A program made the translations under genes and the position numbers. Positions 1 to 8,080 of a DNA stretch of 64,000 nucleotides are shown here, one piece after another. The DNA lies in NCBI GenBank assembly GCA_039808885.1, contig JBDHTX010000007.1, positions 94,115 through 158,114 on the forward strand. The letters run 5' to 3'. The notes under the pieces were generated by a model that was not told the DNA's origin, did not search any database, and saw only the letters and a program-made list of their open reading frames with translations. Position 1 is the first letter of the stretch. Each line of letters opens with the position of its first letter. The stretch is from Dongia_A sp039808885 (lineage in GTDB: Bacteria; Pseudomonadota; Alphaproteobacteria; Dongiales; Dongiaceae).

Positions 1-399
1 GAACAGCCCGCTGAAGGCGCTGACGAAGGAATCATAGCCGCTGAGGTCGTGCCAGCGGCCGAGCAGGATCTGCCCGGTCAGGAAGAACAGGTAGTAGCAG
101 GGCGCGGCGGTGAAGACATTGGTGACCCAGGTCCAGGCCAAGCCCTGGATCAGGCTGAAATCCCAGTTGAACAGGCGCCGCGCAATGATCCAGACCCCGA
201 AGGCAAGGCCCATCTGTCCCACCGGCGAGGGGATGCAGGCGCAGACGAGGCCCACCATCACGCCGCGCGCGGTGTGCTCCGGCGAATGCTGGCTGCGCAT
301 CATCGGGATGAACAGGCGGAAGCGGATGGCGCGGCTCAGCCGGTGCCACACGCCAGACGGCTTGCCGAAGGGCAGCCGTTTCCGTTCCTTCCATGCCAA
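1..399 (-). CDS. DUF2062 domain-containing membrane protein (3' part missing)
   Basis: The frame runs off the left edge of the window, so only the first 133 residues are present. It reads as a small inner-membrane protein of the DUF2062 family: basic N-terminus, then a segment around RSQHSPEHTARGVMVG followed by hydrophobic stretches with IPSPVGQMGLAFG and a W-TNVFTAAPCYYL segment, the layout usual for this family. The family has no established biochemical role. The start chosen is TTG at 399, because an in-frame TAG lies two codons upstream and a GAGG Shine-Dalgarno sits seven bases before it; no in-frame ATG is near. It lies on the same strand as, and 97 bases downstream of, the hyf-like operon. 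Confidence 0.75.
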   Translation of the reverse strand, partial: MAWKERKRLPFGKPSGVWHRLSRAIRFRLFIPMMRSQHSPEHTARGVMVGLVCACIPSPVGQMGLAFGVWIIARRLFNWDFSLIQGLAWTWVTNVFTAAPCYYLFFLTGQILLGRWHDLSGYDSFVSAFSGLF

Positions 400-496
400 G
401 CGCTAGCCTCGATCCCAGACGCGACGACCATCCCCAGATGGTTATGGCGCGCCATGACCGCAACCGTCAAACCGCCATGAATCGCGGGAGCGGGGC

Positions 497-1006
497 CTAG
501 GATTCGAGCAATGCCAGCAGGCCCTGCAGCAGCTGCAGCGGGCTGGGCGGGCAGCCGCGGATGTGCAGGTCGACCGGCACCACCGCCGCGACCCCGCCGG
601 CGACGGCATAGGACCCGGCGAAGACGCCGCAATCGGCCGCGCAATCGCCGACCGCCACCACCCATTTCGGATCCGGCGTGGCGCGCCAGGTGCGCTCCAG
701 CGCCGCGCGCATGTTCTTGGTGACCGGGCCGGTCACCAGCAGTACGTCGGCATGGCGCGGCGAGGCGACGAAGCGCAGGCCGAAGCGCTCCAGATCGTAG
801 AAGGCATTGTTGAGGGCGTGGATCTCCAGCTCGCAGCCGTTGCAGGACCCGGCATCGACCGCGCGGATAGAGAGGGAGCGGCCCAGCCTGCGCTTCGCCG
901 CCGCATCGACCTTGGCGGCGATCTCCGCCAGCGCCTCGGGCGACGGGGCCGGCGCCTTCTCGGTCACCGGCGGCAGGACCAGGGCTTGCAGCAGCAGCTT
1001 GTTCAT
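497..1006 (-). CDS. Hydrogenase-4 component I-like / NuoB-family Fe-S subunit of an Ehr-type complex
   Basis: 169 residues of the NuoB/HycG/HyfI small-subunit family. It should carry the [4Fe-4S] cluster next to the quinone-like pocket in the peripheral arm of the complex. The cluster ligands are all visible: CNGC (C55, C58), GDCA (C122) and RGCPP (C152). The ATG at 1006 is preferred over an upstream in-frame start inside the 3' end of the previous gene. It is the last gene of the operon, 10 bases after the large-subunit gene. The redox cluster is kept although the NiFe site of the partner subunit is lost (see the next gene). No HyfH/HycF-type ferredoxin gene follows within the window. Confidence 0.85.
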   Translation of the reverse strand: MNKLLLQALVLPPVTEKAPAPSPEALAEIAAKVDAAAKRRLGRSLSIRAVDAGSCNGCELEIHALNNAFYDLERFGLRFVASPRHADVLLVTGPVTKNMRAALERTWRATPDPKWVVAVGDCAADCGVFAGSYAVAGGVAAVVPVDLHIRGCPPSPLQLLQGLLALLES

Positions 1007-1016
1007 CGCCCGCGCC

Positions 1017-2543
1017 TCACAAATCGTGCCCCGAATAGGAGCAGTTGAAGGATTTGTTGCAGAGCGGGAAGTCGGCAACGATGTTGCCTTCGATCGCCGC
1101 CTCCAGCAGCGGCCACTGGAACCAGGACGGATCCCGCAGATGGCAGCGGGCGACGCGGCCGTCGGCGCCGAGGCGCACCCAGGCCAGCACGTCGCCGCGG
1201 AAGCCCTCGACCAGCGCCATGCCCTCGCGCGGCCCCGCGACCGGCGCGTCGGTGGCGGGCAGCGCGACGGCGATTTCCCCCGCCGGCAGGCCGTCGAGCA
1301 GCCGGCCGATGAGCGCCAGGCTCTGCGTCACTTCGTCGATGCGGACCCAGACCCGCGCATTGACGTCGCCCTCGCTGCGCAGCGCCGGCTGGAAGCCGAG
1401 CGTGGCATAGGGCAGCGGCGAAGCGAGGCCGCGGGCATCGAAGGCCCGCCCCGAGGCCCGGCCGACATAGCCGCCGGCGCCGAATTGCCGCGCCAAAGTG
1501 GGGCTGAGACTGCCGGTGCCCACCGTGCGGTCCTGCAGCGAGGTGGTGTTGTCGTAGAGCGCCACCAGGGCCGGGAAGCGCGCAGTGATCTCGGACAGGG
1601 CGGCCCGGAGCGCCGCAACCCCTTCCGCCGCCAGATCGGCGGCGACGCCGCCCGGCACCACCCGGTCCATCATCAGGCGATGGCCGAAGGCGGCGGCGGC
1701 GGCGCGCAGCACGCGCTCGCGCAGGATGCCGCAATGCGCCAGCATGATGGCGAAGGAGGCGTCGTTGCAGATGGCGCCGATGTCGCCCAGGTGATTGGCG
1801 ATGCGCTCGAGCTCCAGCATCAGCGCGCGCAGCCATTGCGCCCGGCGCGGCGCCTCGACGCCCGATGCCGCCTCGATCGCCTGCGCGAAGGCGATGGAAT
1901 ACGCCACCGTGCTGTCGCCCGAGACGCGGCCGGCGAGCCGCGCCGCGCGGCCGAGATCGGCCCCCTGCATCAACCCGTCGACGCCCTTGTGCACGTAGCC
2001 GAGGCGCTGCTCCAGGCGCGCCACGGTCTCGCCATTGGCGGTGAAACGGAAATGGCCGGGCTCGATGATGCCGGCATGGACGGGACCGACCGGGATCTGG
2101 TGCAGGCCCTCGCCTTCGACCGGCAGGAAGGCATAGGCATCGCCGGCGCCACGATCCGCCGCTGCTTCCCCGAGCGGCTTGCGCACCTGCCAGCGGCCGT
2201 GGTCGAGCCAGGGGCGCGCATCCTCGGCATTGCGCGGTTCCAGCCCGTAGAGATCATGGATCGCGCGCTCCAGGCGGATCGCCGGCGGATGATGTTGCCC
2301 CACCGAAGGGAAGGCGCCCTCCGGGCAAGCGAGGCTGACCACCGCGATCTCGGCCGGGTCGCCCGCCAACAGCGCCATGTGCACCTGGTCGCGCTCGGCC
2401 CACAGCGACAGCAGAACGGCGCGGCCGTCCGCCGCCAGGAAAGCCGCCGCTTCCCACCCCGCCGCATCAACCACGACGCGCGGGACCGGGTGATGCGCCG
2501 CGACGCGCCGGCCGTGATGGAGGATGTCGCCGATCGTCGTCAT
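1017..2543 (-). CDS. HyfG/HycE-like large subunit (NuoC-NuoD fusion) lacking most NiFe ligands
   Basis: 508 residues, a fusion of a NuoC-like N-terminal part (about 1-140) and a NuoD/hydrogenase large-subunit part. In true group-4 hydrogenases NiFe is held by two CxxC motifs. Here the first aligns with RVSGDS (S208 and S211 in place of both Cys) and the last with FNCSYSGHD at the C-terminus (C501 kept, S504 in place of the second Cys). Three of four metal ligands are therefore absent. From family knowledge this matches energy-converting-hydrogenase-related (Ehr) complexes, which resemble Hyf but should not make or split hydrogen. It starts 9 bases after the hyfF-like gene and has no maturation peptide beyond the last Cys motif, as expected if no NiFe centre is inserted. 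Confidence 0.85.
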   Translation of the reverse strand: MTTIGDILHHGRRVAAHHPVPRVVVDAAGWEAAAFLAADGRAVLLSLWAERDQVHMALLAGDPAEIAVVSLACPEGAFPSVGQHHPPAIRLERAIHDLYGLEPRNAEDARPWLDHGRWQVRKPLGEAAADRGAGDAYAFLPVEGEGLHQIPVGPVHAGIIEPGHFRFTANGETVARLEQRLGYVHKGVDGLMQGADLGRAARLAGRVSGDSTVAYSIAFAQAIEAASGVEAPRRAQWLRALMLELERIANHLGDIGAICNDASFAIMLAHCGILRERVLRAAAAAFGHRLMMDRVVPGGVAADLAAEGVAALRAALSEITARFPALVALYDNTTSLQDRTVGTGSLSPTLARQFGAGGYVGRASGRAFDARGLASPLPYATLGFQPALRSEGDVNARVWVRIDEVTQSLALIGRLLDGLPAGEIAVALPATDAPVAGPREGMALVEGFRGDVLAWVRLGADGRVARCHLRDPSWFQWPLLEAAIEGNIVADFPLCNKSFNCSYSGHDL

Positions 2544-2552
2544 CGCCGCACC

Positions 2553-3995
2553 CTAGCCCAGGATCCGCGCGACATGCTGGAACCAGGCGACCAGCGGCGG
2601 CGGCAGATAGAGGCCGGCGCCCAGCACCAGCGCCAGATGCGCGAACATCGGCAGATACGACGCCTTCACCGGCGCGAGGCTGCCCTGCGGCGGGCCGAAG
2701 GCGATGCCGGAGAGCCGCAGCAGCAGCGCGCCGAAGGCGATGAGCAGGCCGAAGACCAGTCCCAGGGCAAGATAGGGCGCGCGGCCGAAGGTCGAGCTCA
2801 CCAGCAGGAACTCGCTCATGAAGACGCCGAAGGGCGGCAGGCCGGCGATGGCCGCGACGCCGACCACCAGGCCCCAGCCGAGAGCGGGATGCGATTCGGT
2901 GAGACCGCGGATGTCGGCGATCTTCTGCGTGCCCTTGGCCTGGGCGATGTTGCCGACGGCATAGAAGATCGCCGACTTGGTCAGGCTGTGCATGGTCATG
3001 TGCAGCAGCCCGGCGAAATTGGCGAGCGGCCCGCCCATGCCGAAGGCGAAGGTGATGATGCCCATGTGCTCGATCGAGGAATAGGCGAACAGCCGCTTGA
3101 TGTCGCGCCGGCGGTAGAGCATGAAGGCGGCGAAGACGAGCGAGGTCAGACCCATGGTCACCATCAGCGGGCCCGGCGCCAGCGCCGCCGCGTTCGCTGC
3201 CATCAGCATCTTGAAGCGCAGCACGGCGTAGAGCGCGACGTTGAGCAGCAGGCCGGAGAGCACGGCGGAGATCGGCGTCGGGCCCTCGGCATGGGCGTCG
3301 GGCAACCAAGCATGGACCGGCGCCAGGCCGACCTTGGTGCCGTAGCCGAGCAGCAGGAAGACGAAGGCGACGTTGAGCAGCGCCGGGTCGAATCCCACGG
3401 CGCGCTGGATCAGGATGGTCCAGGTCATGGCGTCCAGCCCCTCGCCGATCGTCGGCTGGGCGGCGACATAGACCAGGATGGTGCCGAACAGGGCCAGCGC
3501 GATGCCGACGCTGCCCAGGATGAAGTATTTCCACGCCGCCTCCAGCGCCTCGTGGGTGCGGTAGATGCCGACCATCAGCACGGTGGTCAGCGTCGCCAGT
3601 TCAACAGCCACCCAGAGCAGGCCGATATTGTTGGCCAGCAGCGCCAGGTTCATGCCGAACATCATCGCCTGGTACATGGCGTGATAGAAGCGGAGGTAAG
3701 CCGGGGTCAGGCGGCCGGTCTCCAGCTCGTGCGCGATATAGCTGGCGCTGAACAGGCTGGTGGTGAAGCCGACCAGGGTGTTGAGCACGATGAAGACGAT
3801 GTTGAGGTCGTCGACGAAGAGCAGCTGCCCCTCCGCCGGGCGCGCGATGAAGAGGCTCAGCGCCGCAAGCAGCGTCGCCAGGCTGGCCAGCACGTTGAGC
3901 GCCGCGGTCAGGCGATAGCCCGGCAGCAGCGCCAGGACGAAGGCCGCGCCCAGCGGAATGAGCAGGATGGCCTGGATGGCGCTGAAGCCGCTCAT
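2553..3995 (-). CDS. Hydrogenase-4 component F-like antiporter subunit (NuoM/N family)
   Basis: 480 residues, a polytopic Mrp-antiporter-like subunit expected to form one proton-translocating channel of the membrane arm. The conserved segment YGTKVGLAPVHAWLPDAHAEG with the buried lysine and histidine is present, followed by the PTPISAVLSGLLLNVALYA helix. The ATG at 3995 overlaps the stop of the previous gene by four bases (ATGA), which argues for translational coupling and fixes the start. A longer open frame reaching upstream is only the 3' end of the hyfE-like gene read in another frame. Neighbours on both sides belong to the same complex. Confidence 0.88.
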   Translation of the reverse strand: MSGFSAIQAILLIPLGAAFVLALLPGYRLTAALNVLASLATLLAALSLFIARPAEGQLLFVDDLNIVFIVLNTLVGFTTSLFSASYIAHELETGRLTPAYLRFYHAMYQAMMFGMNLALLANNIGLLWVAVELATLTTVLMVGIYRTHEALEAAWKYFILGSVGIALALFGTILVYVAAQPTIGEGLDAMTWTILIQRAVGFDPALLNVAFVFLLLGYGTKVGLAPVHAWLPDAHAEGPTPISAVLSGLLLNVALYAVLRFKMLMAANAAALAPGPLMVTMGLTSLVFAAFMLYRRRDIKRLFAYSSIEHMGIITFAFGMGGPLANFAGLLHMTMHSLTKSAIFYAVGNIAQAKGTQKIADIRGLTESHPALGWGLVVGVAAIAGLPPFGVFMSEFLLVSSTFGRAPYLALGLVFGLLIAFGALLLRLSGIAFGPPQGSLAPVKASYLPMFAHLALVLGAGLYLPPPLVAWFQHVARILG

Positions 3996-4654
3996 TGCCG
4001 TTCGCCCCGGAAGCGGTCGAGGGCCTGCACGTCCACGGTGTCGAAGCGTTCGCGGATGCGGAACAGGAAGATGCCGATGACGATGAAGGCGACCAGCACC
4101 GAGAAGGCGACGCTGATCTCCACCACCAGCGGCATGCCCTTGGCCCCGGCGGCGGCGAGGATCAGGCCGTTCTCGATCGACATCAGGCCGACCACCTGGC
4201 TGACCGCGTTGCGCCGCGTCACCATCATGAGCAGGCCGAGCAGCACCACCGAGAGGGCAAAGGCGAGATCCTGCCGCGCCAAGGCGTCGGCGCCCGGCGT
4301 CACCCGCAGCATCAGCGCGGTGGACAGCGCCACCAGCCCCATGCCGGCCAGCATGGTGGGGCCGATGCCCACCACCACCTCGACCTCGCGGTGGATCTCC
4401 AGCCGGCGCACGATGCGGTGCAGCGCCAGCGGGATGACGATCGCCTTCACCACCAGGGCGATGGCGGCGGTGATGAACAGATGCGGCGCGTGCTGGATCA
4501 GCGCCTCCCACGCCACCGAGAGCGCCAGGATCACCGCGTGCAGGGCGAAGACATTGAGCAGGCCGTGCATGCGGTCCTGGTAGAGCAGCATGAAGCTGAC
4601 CAGCACCATGCCGCCGGCCAGCAGATGCGCGATGTCGTAGACGTAGGAGGTCAT
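3992..4654 (-). CDS. Hydrogenase-4 component E-like membrane subunit
   Basis: 220 residues with about seven hydrophobic segments. It matches the HyfE type, whose C-terminal half is related to NuoK (segment SIENGLILAAAGAKG, with the buried glutamate typical of NuoK, then an ISVAFSVLVAFIVIGIF-type helix). It should bridge antiporter subunits in the membrane arm. Start ATG at 4654 overlaps the upstream gene's stop by four bases. It is part of the same unbroken operon. Confidence 0.85.
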   Translation of the reverse strand: MTSYVYDIAHLLAGGMVLVSFMLLYQDRMHGLLNVFALHAVILALSVAWEALIQHAPHLFITAAIALVVKAIVIPLALHRIVRRLEIHREVEVVVGIGPTMLAGMGLVALSTALMLRVTPGADALARQDLAFALSVVLLGLLMMVTRRNAVSQVVGLMSIENGLILAAAGAKGMPLVVEISVAFSVLVAFIVIGIFLFRIRERFDTVDVQALDRFRGERQ

Positions 4655-5613
4655 GCGAAGCTCCGCGTCATGAACATCAGCAGCATGGCGAGCAGCGCCA
4701 GCATCAGCGCGGCGCCGAGGAAGCCCGGCACCCGGAACACCCGCATCTTGGCGATCGAGATCTCGAACAGGCCGAGCAGGAGACCGCCGATGCCGAGCTT
4801 GGCGCCATAGACGGCGAGGCCGAGCGCATAGGGTTCCAGCCCCGAGCCAGCCTGGGCGATGCCCCAGGGCAGGAACATGGCGCCGATCAGCGAGACGTAG
4901 AGCAGAAGCTTCAGCATCGCCGCCGCCTCGATCACCGCCAGGTGGCGGCCGGAATATTCCAGCACCATCGCCTCATGCACCATGGTGAGCTCCAGATGCG
5001 TCGCCGGATTGTCGACCGGGATGCGCGCGTTCTCCGCCAGCGCCACCATGATGAGGGCGATGAGCGCCAGGCCCAGCGAGACGCGCAGGCCGACCGCGCC
5101 ATGGATCATGTGCTCGGCCACGGTGGACAGCTGGGTCGATCCGGCGATCAGGGCCAGGGTGAAGACGACGATCATCATCGCCGGCTCGGCCAAGGAGGCG
5201 ATCATCATCTCGCGGCTCGACCCGATGCCGCCGAAGGAGGTGCCGACATCCATGCCGGCCAGCGCCAGCAGGAAGCGGGCGCTGCCCAGCAGGGCGACGA
5301 TGACGATGAGATCCGCCGACCACGAGAACATGAGCCCGGTGGCGAAGGTCGGCACCAAGGCGGCGGCGACCCAGGTGGCGGCGAAGATCAGGTACGGCGC
5401 CGCGCGGAACAGCCAGGACGCGTTCTCCGCCACCACCGCCTCCTTGCGCAGCAGGCGGAGGAGGTCGCGATAGGGCTGCAGCAGCGGCGGCCCCTGGCGG
5501 CGCAGCAGCCGCGCCTTCACCTTGCGCACGAAGCCGGTCAGCAGCGGGGCGAGGCCGAGCACCACCAGCATCTGCCCGAACTGCACCAGGAGGTCGGCGA
5601 GGGTCAGAGCCAT
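4651..5613 (-). CDS. Hydrogenase-4 component C-like / NuoH-family membrane subunit
   Basis: 320 residues, HyfC/HycD/NuoH family: the membrane anchor that joins the peripheral Fe-S arm to the antiporter subunits. Visible family features are the loop LRRQGPPLLQPYRDLLRLLRKE near residues 37-60 and the acidic segment ENARIPVDNPATHLELTMVHEA. A longer open frame upstream is rejected; ATG at 5613 begins the conserved protein and overlaps the hyfB-like stop (5604) by ten bases. The acidic and proline-rich loops that contact the quinone-like site in complex I are retained. Confidence 0.87.
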   Translation of the reverse strand: MALTLADLLVQFGQMLVVLGLAPLLTGFVRKVKARLLRRQGPPLLQPYRDLLRLLRKEAVVAENASWLFRAAPYLIFAATWVAAALVPTFATGLMFSWSADLIVIVALLGSARFLLALAGMDVGTSFGGIGSSREMMIASLAEPAMMIVVFTLALIAGSTQLSTVAEHMIHGAVGLRVSLGLALIALIMVALAENARIPVDNPATHLELTMVHEAMVLEYSGRHLAVIEAAAMLKLLLYVSLIGAMFLPWGIAQAGSGLEPYALGLAVYGAKLGIGGLLLGLFEISIAKMRVFRVPGFLGAALMLALLAMLLMFMTRSFA

Positions 5614-7619
5614 AGCGCCAGCACCAGGAGCAGGCCGACCAGGGCCACGAAGACGAGGCTCAGGTAACGGCGGATGGTGAGGAATTGCAGGCGGTTGAGC
5701 CGCCCGGCGACGGCATCGACCAGGCCGCCGATGGGCGCATAGCAGATATCCCAGATCAGGTCGCGCATCTCCACCCGGAAACGGGCCGGGCCGGTATCGC
5801 CGGGCGGCGGCATCTCCACCTGCTCGCGGGCGCGGAACAGCAGCGTGCCGAAGACGCGGCGCAGCGGCTGGGCGAAGCTGGCGGCGCCGTACTGAGTCTG
5901 CGGGCTGGGATCGGGAAAGCCGCAATCCCAGGCCGGGCCGCGGCGCAGGCGCCGTTGCGCCAGGCGGTGGATCAGCAGCGCCACCAGCGACGCCGACAGC
6001 AGCATGAAGACGAAGACCAGCAGGCCGTTATAGGAGCTGCGCGCCTCGGCCACCGGCACGATGGAAAGCCAGGGCTGCGCCGCCTGGCTGGGCAGGCCGC
6101 CGCCGAGCAGCGCCTGCACCGCCGGCTGGATCGCATCCATGACGAAGCCGGGCAGGATGCCGGCCAGCAGGCACAGCGCCGCCAGCAGCGCCATCGCCGC
6201 GCGGGAGAAACGATCGACCTCCCGCGCCGCGGCCACCGCATCGGAGCGTGGGCGGCCGAGGAAGGCCACGCCATAGACCTTCACGAAGCAGGCGGCGACC
6301 AGCGCCGCGGCCAGCGCCATCATCGCGCCGGCCGTCGGCACCATGACCTTCAGGCCCCATTGCGGCAGATCCGGGCTGATCAGCACCGCCTGGAACATCA
6401 GCCATTCCGAGGCAAACCCGTTGAGCGGCGGCAAGGCGGCGATCGCGACGGCCCCCACCAGCATGTAGAAGGCGGTGCCCTTCATGCGGTGGATCAGGCC
6501 GCCCATCTGCTCCAGGTCGCGCAACCCGGTGGCCGAGAGCACCGCGCCGGCGCCAAGGAACAGCAGGCTCTTGAACAGCGCGTGGTTGAAGACGTGGAAC
6601 AGGGACGCGGTCAGCGCCAGCGCGGCCGCCGCCTGCATCCCGTTGGCGGCAAAGCCGAGGGCGAGGCCGAGCCCGATGAAGACCAAGCCGATATTCTCGA
6701 TGGTGGAGAAGGCGAGCAGGCGCTTCAGGTCCTGCTGCATCAGGGCCGAGAGGATGCCGATGACCGCGGTGACGCTGCCGAGGATCAGCAGCACCATGGC
6801 CCACCACCACTCCGCGGGACCCAGCAGGTCGAAGACGATGCGGATGAAGCCGTAGATCGCCACTTTGGTCATGACGCCGCTCATCAGCGCCGAGACATGG
6901 CTGGGCGCCGCCGGATGGGCGAGCGGCAGCCAGGCATGCAGCGGCACCAGGCCCGCCTTCGATCCGGCGCCGAGCAGCGCCAGGACCAGCACCAGGGCGG
7001 AGATGCCCGGCGTCAGCGTCGCGCCGCGCATGGCGGCGAAGGAATACTCGCCGGCCGCTCCCGCCAGCAGGCCGAACAGCAGCAGCAGGCACATGGTGCC
7101 GAAGCTCGCCGTCACCAGGTAGACGAAGGCGGCGCGGCGGTTCTCCGCGTCGCGGTGATGCGCCAGGACCAGGGCCCAGGAGGCGAGCGACATGAACTCC
7201 CAGCCCAGCAGGAAGCTGAAGGCGTCCGCCGCCAGCACCACCAGGTTCATGCCGGCCAGGAACGCGGCGAAGAAGGGCAGCACGCGGGCCGGCGCATCTT
7301 CATGCCGGCCGTAGCCGATGCCGTAGAGGCTGGCGGCCGCGCCGCCCAGATCGATCACCACCAGGAACAGGGCCGACAGGGCGTCGACGCGGAAATGCGC
7401 CCCGAGCCAGGGCAGGCCGAGCGGCAGCACCGTTTCCGCCGCGGCCGCGTCGCCCGCCAGGACCGCGCGCAGGGCCAGGATCAGCGCCGCGCAGCAGGCG
7501 AGCAGCATTGCCGGATAGATGAGGACGAGCGCCGCGCGGCTGCGCGCGAGCAGGACAGCCGCCACCGCGATCAGCAGCAGCGCCCCGACGGGAAGCAGCA
7601 TCGCCTGCGCAGCGGTCAT
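5604..7619 (-). CDS. Hydrogenase-4 component B-like antiporter subunit (NuoL/M family)
   Basis: 671 residues, a large polytopic antiporter-like subunit. Functional residues expected of the family are visible: the glutamate in GWEFMSLASW and the lysine/histidine segment GSKAGLVPLHAWLPLAHPAAPSH followed by VSALMSGVMTKVAIYG. A soluble-looking stretch with PPPGDTG occurs near residue 600 before a last helix. It is the first structural gene of the six-gene Ehr/Hyf-like operon and starts 6 bases after the stop of the small XRE regulator, so the regulator and the complex are probably cotranscribed. Confidence 0.88.
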   Translation of the reverse strand: MTAAQAMLLPVGALLLIAVAAVLLARSRAALVLIYPAMLLACCAALILALRAVLAGDAAAAETVLPLGLPWLGAHFRVDALSALFLVVIDLGGAAASLYGIGYGRHEDAPARVLPFFAAFLAGMNLVVLAADAFSFLLGWEFMSLASWALVLAHHRDAENRRAAFVYLVTASFGTMCLLLLFGLLAGAAGEYSFAAMRGATLTPGISALVLVLALLGAGSKAGLVPLHAWLPLAHPAAPSHVSALMSGVMTKVAIYGFIRIVFDLLGPAEWWWAMVLLILGSVTAVIGILSALMQQDLKRLLAFSTIENIGLVFIGLGLALGFAANGMQAAAALALTASLFHVFNHALFKSLLFLGAGAVLSATGLRDLEQMGGLIHRMKGTAFYMLVGAVAIAALPPLNGFASEWLMFQAVLISPDLPQWGLKVMVPTAGAMMALAAALVAACFVKVYGVAFLGRPRSDAVAAAREVDRFSRAAMALLAALCLLAGILPGFVMDAIQPAVQALLGGGLPSQAAQPWLSIVPVAEARSSYNGLLVFVFMLLSASLVALLIHRLAQRRLRRGPAWDCGFPDPSPQTQYGAASFAQPLRRVFGTLLFRAREQVEMPPPGDTGPARFRVEMRDLIWDICYAPIGGLVDAVAGRLNRLQFLTIRRYLSLVFVALVGLLLVLALWL

Positions 7620-7625
7620 GGCCGC

Positions 7626-7871
7626 TCAGCCTTTCAACCTGACGCCGCGGCCGCCGACCGCGCTGGCCGCGCCCGGGCCGATCAACTCGATGCCGGCCTC
7701 GTTCAGCGCCGAGACCAGCTTCATCAGCGAATCGACATTGCCGCGGATGACATCCTCGCTCGATTCCATGCGCTGGATCGTCGGCACCGACAAGCCGCTC
7801 AGTTCGGCGAGGTCGCGCTGATCGAGGCCGAGCAGAGCGCGCGCCGCGCGCAGCTGTGCCGCGGAGATCAT
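7626..7871 (-). CDS. Small XRE-family helix-turn-helix regulator
   Basis: 81 residues consisting almost only of a Cro/C1-type helix-turn-helix (about residues 6-60; ARALLGLDQRDLAELSGLSVPTIQRME). A longer in-frame start at 7940 would lie in the promoter; ATG at 7871 begins the usual conserved sequence. It is six bases upstream of the hyfB-like gene and in the same direction, so it is probably the local regulator of the Ehr complex. A palindrome overlaps its predicted promoter (7912-7930), which suggests autoregulation. Confidence 0.8.
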   Translation of the reverse strand: MISAAQLRAARALLGLDQRDLAELSGLSVPTIQRMESSEDVIRGNVDSLMKLVSALNEAGIELIGPGAASAVGGRGVRLKG

Positions 7872-7890
7872 GACTTGGCCGCTGACGTTA

Positions 7891-7952
7891 ACTTTTGGAG
7901 CATGGAAAAAGATACTGTGCCCACCAGTATAGATAGTCAATATACCAAAAGT
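7891..7952 (-). promoter_or_regulatory. Promoter and palindromic operator for the XRE gene and Ehr operon
   Basis: On the minus strand TTGACT (7935-7940) and CAGTAT (7912-7917) are 17 bases apart, about 40-70 bases before the XRE start codon. The palindrome ATACTG-N7-CAGTAT (7912-7930) covers the -10 element and part of the spacer. A wider pair of exact 8-bp inverted arms, ACTTTTGG (7891-7898) and CCAAAAGT (7945-7952), encloses the whole site. The stretch is AT-rich in a GC-rich region. The -10 match is weak (3/6). Binding by the XRE product is inferred. Confidence 0.5.
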
Positions 7953-8080
7953 GATATTTAAAACATCATCCTGGAAACCTAGCTTGCGGCGAAGTCATGC
8001 AACGGCGGAGCTTTCCCCGGCTTAACCGCCGCACCGCGCCTGCATTAGCATGCGGAAAAACCGGCACCGGGAGCGAGACC

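Noticed and set aside
807..4583. 1258-residue open frame on the plus strand
   Set aside because: It lies antisense to the hyfI/G/F/E-like genes, is full of His/Arg/Gln-rich low-complexity sequence, and matches no family; long antisense frames are expected in such GC-rich DNA.
497..7619. A true NiFe hydrogenase-4
   Set aside because: Three of the four Cys ligands to the NiFe centre are replaced by Ser and there is no HyfH/HycF-type ferredoxin gene.
5685..7961. 758-residue open frame on the plus strand
   Set aside because: Antisense to the hyfB-like and XRE genes; composition is Arg/Gln/His-rich and no domain is visible.
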